Below are positions 60,312 to 64,000 of a DNA stretch of 64,000 nucleotides, piece by piece. The stretch is from Embleya sp040605455 (GTDB lineage Bacteria; Actinomycetota; Actinomycetes; Streptomycetales; Streptomycetaceae): the NCBI RefSeq assembly GCF_040605455.1, contig NZ_JBEXCV010000024.1, positions 1-64,000 on the forward strand. The letters run 5' to 3'. The notes under the pieces were generated by a model. The model was given only the letters and a program-made list of their open reading frames with translations, was not told the DNA's origin and did not search any database. The translations under genes and the position numbers were made by a program. Position 1 is the first letter of the stretch. Each line of letters opens with the position of its first letter.

Positions 60312-60481
60312 GGGGATGGCCCGGGCGGCGCTTTTTCTGGCCTCCGGTGGGTGGAAGGAGGGGGTGGGGTCGACCATTCGGGGGACGGTGGGCCGCGGTC
60401 CGGCCGGCGCCGATGTGATCATTTAGCGACACCGACGCACGTCGCCGGTCCTCGGCACGCACGGAACAAGGAGCAACAATC
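60312..60481 (+). promoter_or_regulatory. Upstream region of the FAH-family gene
   Basis: The non-repeat part of the 333-base gap, G-rich at 60340-60400, with the ribosome site AAGGAGC at 60469-60475. No gene is visible. Confidence 0.4.
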
Positions 60482-61459
60482 GTGAAGTTTGCGACCTTCG
60501 ACCTGAATGGCTCGATCCACTCCGGGGTGGTGTCGAGCGGTGGCGACACCGTGCATCCGCTGCCGGCGGGCGAATCGTTGGCGGCCCTGATCGAGCGCGG
60601 CGGCGAGGCGCTGCGCGCGGCGGGCGAACAGGCCCGGTCGCAGCCCTCGGTCGCCCTCGCCGACGTGCGGTTGCTGCCGCCGCTACAGCCGCCCACCGTG
60701 CGTGACTTCGTGGCGTTCGAGGAGCATGTCGAGGGCGTCGCGATCACCGTGCAGGGACCGGATGCGACGGTGGTGCCCGAGTGGTACGAGCTGCCCACCT
60801 TCTACTTCACCAACCCCTACGCGATCATCGGCCCCGACGACGTGGTGCCGATGCCGCCGGGGTCGAGCGTGCTCGACTTCGAGTTGGAGGTCGGCATCGT
60901 GATCGGCCGCGCGGGCAAGGACCTGACGGTCGAGCAGGCGGCGGAACACATCATCGGCTACACCATCTTCAACGACTGGTCGGCGCGCGACCTCCAGGCC
61001 CGCGAGATGCGGGTCGGCCTGGGCCCGTGCAAGGGCAAGGACACCGCGACCACGCTCGGCCCGTGGCTGGTGACCGCCGACGAGTTCGAGGCGTACCGGG
61101 ACGCGGACGGCTTCCTGGATATCGCGCTGCGTGCGTCGGTCAACGGTGTCGAGATCGGCCGGGACTCGCTGGTCAACATGGGCTGGCCGCCCGCCGAACT
61201 GGTCGCCTACGCCTCGCGCGGCACCTGGATCCGACCCGGCGACGTACTGGGCACCGGCACCTGTGGCAATGGCGGTTGCCTCGGCGAACTGTGGGGCCTG
61301 GGGCGCGAGTTGCCGCCGCTGAAGCCCGGGGACACGGTGGCGCTCACGGTCGAGGGGATCGGTACGTTGACCAACACGGTGGTCGAGGGCGCCGCCCCGC
61401 AGCCGATCCCGGCCGCGCGCAAGCGCCCGCGCACCCGCCGGGACGCCTTCGACGCGTGA
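60482..61459 (+). CDS. Fumarylacetoacetate hydrolase family protein
   Basis: A protein of 325 residues from GTG 60482, well placed after AAGGAGC. The FAH fold is seen in VRDFVAFEEHVEGV, FYFTNPYAIIGPDD, the metal-binding LDFELEVGIVIGR and GYTIFNDWSARDLQ, then KDTATTLGPWLVT and GDVLGTGTCGNGGC. The metal-binding Glu/Asp residues are conserved. Family members hydrolyse C-C bonds of acylpyruvates or act as oxaloacetate decarboxylases or hydratases in aromatic breakdown. With the MBL hydrolase upstream it may belong to an aromatic acid pathway, but the substrate cannot be told. Confidence 0.88.
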   Translation: MKFATFDLNGSIHSGVVSSGGDTVHPLPAGESLAALIERGGEALRAAGEQARSQPSVALADVRLLPPLQPPTVRDFVAFEEHVEGVAITVQGPDATVVPEWYELPTFYFTNPYAIIGPDDVVPMPPGSSVLDFELEVGIVIGRAGKDLTVEQAAEHIIGYTIFNDWSARDLQAREMRVGLGPCKGKDTATTLGPWLVTADEFEAYRDADGFLDIALRASVNGVEIGRDSLVNMGWPPAELVAYASRGTWIRPGDVLGTGTCGNGGCLGELWGLGRELPPLKPGDTVALTVEGIGTLTNTVVEGAAPQPIPAARKRPRTRRDAFDA

Positions 61460-61803
61460 GGCGATAGGCGAGCACGGCCGGCACCCGTCGATACCCCGCG
61501 TCGTCGGGCGCCGGGCCGAGCCTCGCGAAGACGTCGCGGAGGTCCTGGATGGTCCTGTCGCTTGTCGTCGGCGTGCTCGTGAACGTGCTGCTCACGGTGT
61601 GACGGCCGGCACGGGTGAGGTGTCGTCTCCCTGGGGTTTCCCGAGGGAATCCACCGCGCCGCCCACACCACCAGCGCCAGGCTCCGAAGGCCGCACCCAG
61701 CAGGCACACCGCCGGCCGGCCGGCCGCCGCGTACAGGGTGGTGGAGGCGATCGCTCCGCCGGCGCTGCCGACCGGCGCCACGGCCGCCCGCCGCCCTGCC
61801 CGT
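61460..61803. other. 344-bp region with no convincing gene
   Basis: It lies between the convergent FAH gene and the minus-strand conserved gene. Open frames on the minus strand continue into antisense of the FAH gene and lack a ribosome site. One 17-residue plus-strand frame (61549-61602) has GGAGG 6 bases upstream and is fully hydrophobic. I find no terminator hairpin of note. Confidence 0.4.
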
Positions 61804-62370
61804 TCACCCCTCCGGTGCCGACACCAGCCCGAGGCACGTCAGCAGATCGAAGAACAGATGCTGCACGAACGGGTCCCGCTTCAGACCGAGCAACTCCAGG
61901 ATCGGTTCGGGGCGTACGCGGTATCCGGCCGCCGCGGCCCACCGCACGGCCGCCTCGGCGACGCGCGGCCGATCCTCCTCCAGCCACGCCGCGGCCTCGT
62001 CCCGGTAACGGGCGAAGTCGCCCTGCTGCCTGGCCCTGTTCCACCGGTCCCCGGCCAACTGCGTGGCGGCGCTGCCCGGATCGAGCCACCCCTCCCAGAA
62101 GTCCGTGCCGCTCAACCCCTGGACGTGCGCGACATCGCTCTCGAATACCCCGCAGACCAACACGGGCGAGCCGGTCCGGGCGGCCAGGTCGGTCAGCCAG
62201 GGCCCCTGGAAGGCGTACGGATCCTCGAAGTGGCGCACGTGCACCGCACGCCAGCCGTCCGCGTAGGACCACTCGCCGTAGACCGGGTGCCCGTTTCCAC
62301 CGACGTGGGGTGCCAGGTCCGGCAACGGCGTCCGTGCGCGTAATACGACGATGTCCCCGTTGAATCCCAT
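61804..62370 (-). CDS. Conserved hypothetical protein
   Basis: A protein of 188 residues from ATG 62370 with AAGGGGTGG upstream. It starts MGFNGDIVVLRARTPLPDLA and contains a Trp-rich middle (VYGEWSYADGWRAVHVRHFE), a segment ATQLAGDRWNRARQQGDFAR and an ending FDLLTCLGLVSAPEG. No signal peptide, membrane segment or catalytic motif is visible. It looks like an actinomycete-specific soluble protein, but I do not recognise a named family. It is followed 71 bases upstream by another small gene on the same strand. Confidence 0.75.
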   Translation of the reverse strand: MGFNGDIVVLRARTPLPDLAPHVGGNGHPVYGEWSYADGWRAVHVRHFEDPYAFQGPWLTDLAARTGSPVLVCGVFESDVAHVQGLSGTDFWEGWLDPGSAATQLAGDRWNRARQQGDFARYRDEAAAWLEEDRPRVAEAAVRWAAAAGYRVRPEPILELLGLKRDPFVQHLFFDLLTCLGLVSAPEG

Positions 62371-62440
62371 GGCCCACCCCTTCGGTCGCGATGTCCGTTG
62401 GGGTTCAACGTAGATACCGCGTCCGACAACCGACCGGGTG

Positions 62441-62794
62441 TCAGGTCCGCGCGTCGAGGACCTGCTCCACGGCACTCGTACCGCTGCCCTCCCGGGACTC
62501 CCACTCCCACGTCTCCTCCAGCCGGATCCGACCGTCCGGCAGCACCACGACGGCACTCACACAGTGCCCGGACGCGGTGGCGCCGGATTCGTTGAGCTGC
62601 GTGTAGCGAAAGTCCAGGGTGTCCCCGTTCCGGGTGCCGATCAGGTGGCCGCGCACGATGTCGCCGCCGCTGTACTCGGCCCAGACCACGTTGTCGGCCT
62701 CGTGGTACGTGAAGAACGTGGACGCGTCCACTTCTCCGTGCTCGGGACGATCGAGCGGGGCGAAACCGAGTCCGTCCAGGGACGGTGCGGGCAT
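62441..62794 (-). CDS. Small beta-barrel-like conserved protein
   Basis: A protein of 117 residues from ATG 62794 with AGGAGGA 5 bases upstream. It has the pattern FFTYHEADNVVWAEYSGGDI, RGHLIGTRNGDTLDFRYTQL, then GHCVSAVVVLPDGRIRLEET, an alternating-strand sequence with a conserved GDG..LDxRYxxLN theme. Homologues are often labelled n-acetylglutamate synthase in databases, which the sequence does not support because there is no acetyltransferase motif. Function unknown. It is probably co-transcribed with the gene at 61804-62370. Confidence 0.78.
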   Translation of the reverse strand: MPAPSLDGLGFAPLDRPEHGEVDASTFFTYHEADNVVWAEYSGGDIVRGHLIGTRNGDTLDFRYTQLNESGATASGHCVSAVVVLPDGRIRLEETWEWESREGSGTSAVEQVLDART

Positions 62795-62949
62795 GGGGTC
62801 CTCCTGGGCTGGTGGGGGAGGCGTACGCGCTGCGCGACGCGGAGGTATCCGGACGCGCGGGCACTTGGACACCTCGACGCGAGCAGCGTAGACGTGGGCC
62901 GCCTCGATCGGCGCTGCGGGCGTGGTCGGCGGTCGTGCCCGCGCCGGGT

Positions 62950-63543
62950 CTATGCGTCGGGCAGGCCCTGCCAGCGCCACTTGCCGACCCGGCGCGGGTG
63001 GCCCGTGAGTTCGGTACGGCCCGTGCACCACAGCAGGGCGGGCCACGGGGCGAAACCGGTGGGGGCGTCGGGGAACATCCGGGCCAGCACCCGGGCGCAG
63101 ATCTGCGGATCGGGCTCGTAGGCCAGGTCGAGGCCGGCCGCCAGATCGTGCATGTGGACCATGACCTCGATCATGCCCATTCCCGCGAAGCCGTCCGGGT
63201 CGGAGATCCCGTACGGGTGGAACGCGCGGGCCGAGTCGGGTCGCGCGGCAACCACGGTCGCGAGCATCGTGCCGCCGGCGCGGACGGCGTGCAACATCGT
63301 GCTCGGCGTCGCGTCGTCGTCGGCGTGGATGTCCACCGGGACGTAGTCATCCATCCGGCCGGACGCGACCTGGCCGGCATACGCGTACAGGTCACCGACC
63401 ACGTGCACCAGCGTGTACCAACAGTCCCACTCCAGTCCGCCCGCCGGGCGCGACCAGTCCCGCTCACCCTCGGTGGCCTCGGTCAATACCGCGACGGCGT
63501 GCGCGACCGTCGATTCCACATCCTGTGCTGCCTCTGTTCCCAT
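62950..63543 (-). CDS. Maleylpyruvate isomerase-like/DinB-fold protein
   Basis: A protein of 197 residues from ATG 63543; longer starts exist but add no domain. It has a DinB/MDMPI-like helical bundle with LEWDCWYTLVHVVGDLYAYA and MIEVMVHMHDLAAGLDLAY, whose His residues would bind metal, then PDAPTGFAPWPALLWCTGR. Members are predicted mycothiol-dependent enzymes, mostly untested. It diverges from the acetyltransferase gene at the window end across 93 bases. Confidence 0.82.
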   Translation of the reverse strand: MGTEAAQDVESTVAHAVAVLTEATEGERDWSRPAGGLEWDCWYTLVHVVGDLYAYAGQVASGRMDDYVPVDIHADDDATPSTMLHAVRAGGTMLATVVAARPDSARAFHPYGISDPDGFAGMGMIEVMVHMHDLAAGLDLAYEPDPQICARVLARMFPDAPTGFAPWPALLWCTGRTELTGHPRRVGKWRWQGLPDA

Positions 63544-63636
63544 CCGGCGATTTATACCGGGTGCGGGTGCGGGGCGCATGTGCATTTGCGTCAGGATGGG
63601 GGTTCTGCCGCCCACCGCGTCCCCGGAGAGAGCGCC

Positions 63637-64000
63637 ATGACCACCACCGCTGCTGCCGCCACCACCGCCTCGACGATCGTGCCGATGCGCCCCGAGCACG
63701 CCGACCGGGTGCTCGCGATCTACCAACTCGGCATCGACACCGGGGACGCCACGTTCCAGGAGAGCGCGCCGGAGTGGGTGGAATTCGACGCGGGCAAACT
63801 GCCCGACCACCGCTTCGTCGCGCTCGACGAGGGGACCGGCGCGGTACTGGGGTGGGTGGCCGCGAGCGAGACCTCCAAGCGCGCGGTCTATCGCGGTGTG
63901 GTGGAGACCTCGATCTACGTCCACCCCGACGCGTCGGGCCGGGGGGTGGGTCGTGCCCTGCTCGCCGCCCAGATCGCCTCCACCGAGGCAGCAGGCATTT
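63637..64000 (+). CDS. GNAT N-acetyltransferase (phosphinothricin acetyltransferase-like), cut by window end
   Basis: The first 121 codons run off the window. The ATG at 63637 has GGAGAG upstream. After a Thr/Ala-rich lead come VPMRPEHADRVLAIYQLGID, DHRFVALDEGTGAVLGWVA, VETSIYVHPDASGRGVGRAL and LAAQIASTEAAG. The GRGVGRA motif is the acetyl-CoA pyrophosphate loop, and the VESTVYV-like VETSIYV block matches the Pat/Bar subgroup. It may acetylate a phosphinothricin-like or methionine-sulfone substrate, or another amine. The missing C-terminus prevents a firmer call. Confidence 0.85.
   Translation, partial: MTTTAAAATTASTIVPMRPEHADRVLAIYQLGIDTGDATFQESAPEWVEFDAGKLPDHRFVALDEGTGAVLGWVAASETSKRAVYRGVVETSIYVHPDASGRGVGRALLAAQIASTEAAGI

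Noticed and set aside
61344..61781. A minus-strand frame with partly natural composition near RTIQDLRDVFARLGPA
   Set aside because: No ribosome site was found for its starts and its C-terminal third is antisense to the FAH-family gene. It could still be a short gene, but the support is too weak.

Overview
The window is chromosomal DNA of a very GC-rich actinomycete. GC-rich third codon positions, many GTG/TTG starts, AGGAGG-type ribosome sites, 4-base ATGA/GTGA gene overlaps and lineage-typical families (DUF397 plus Scr1-type XRE regulator, conservon-type kinase with roadblock partner, SARP/AfsR regulator, TIGR03086, DUF1206, PknG) point to Streptomyces or a close relative in Streptomycetaceae. 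The genus cannot be fixed from the sequence alone. There is no rRNA, tRNA, CRISPR array, prophage or intact insertion sequence that I can see. The first ~90 bases are a G-run/C-run that looks like a contig end.

Layout. 0.1-6.4 kb holds housekeeping genes: a YidD-like protein with a long glycine tract, an acyl-CoA (glutaryl-CoA type) dehydrogenase, a DUF1206 membrane protein, an anti-sigma-type ATPase, the ribosome-rescue hydrolase ArfB and an S9 peptidase. 6.4-19.8 kb is a secreted-giant region: a 1646-residue FG-GAP/LGFP-repeat exoprotein diverges from a 2366-residue RHS/YD-repeat polymorphic toxin with a C-terminal HINT autoprotease, a 123-residue toxin tip and an overlapping immunity gene. 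20.2-24.9 kb is a complete urease operon, ureABCFGD. 24.8-29.1 kb has a truncated pseudokinase/PQQ-propeller protein, a Rieske oxygenase and a divergent alpha/beta hydrolase. 29.2-31.0 kb is a whiJ/abaA-type developmental regulatory locus (ATPase, XRE, DUF397). 31.3-36.6 kb is a SARP-STAND regulator convergent with a DrrAB-like exporter that has a 34-residue membrane microprotein wedged between its subunits.

36.9-46.2 kb is the most interesting region. Seven co-directional genes, the first five overlapping by 4 bases, encode a GlnX-like membrane protein, a GlnH-like lipoprotein, a coiled-coil protein, the kinase PknG, a PP2C phosphatase with zinc ribbons, a von Willebrand A protein and a zinc-ribbon/FHA protein. 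The GlnX-GlnH-PknG part matches the mycobacterial amino-acid sensing pathway. The added phosphatase, coiled-coil, VWA and FHA genes suggest a complete write/erase/read circuit.

46.3-54.1 kb is an opposite-strand set: a branched-chain-type amino acid ABC transporter (LivF, fused LivM-LivG, LivH, LivK) downstream of a conservon-like sensor kinase and roadblock protein without the usual DUF742 and GTPase partners. 54.6-64 kb is a mixed set: a secreted GH20 hexosaminidase, an MFS transporter, a FrnE-type DsbA, a TIGR03086 protein, a metallo-beta-lactamase-fold hydrolase, a fumarylacetoacetate-hydrolase-family enzyme, two conserved small proteins, a maleylpyruvate-isomerase-like protein and the start of a GNAT acetyltransferase. 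Convergent ends mostly carry strong hairpin terminators.
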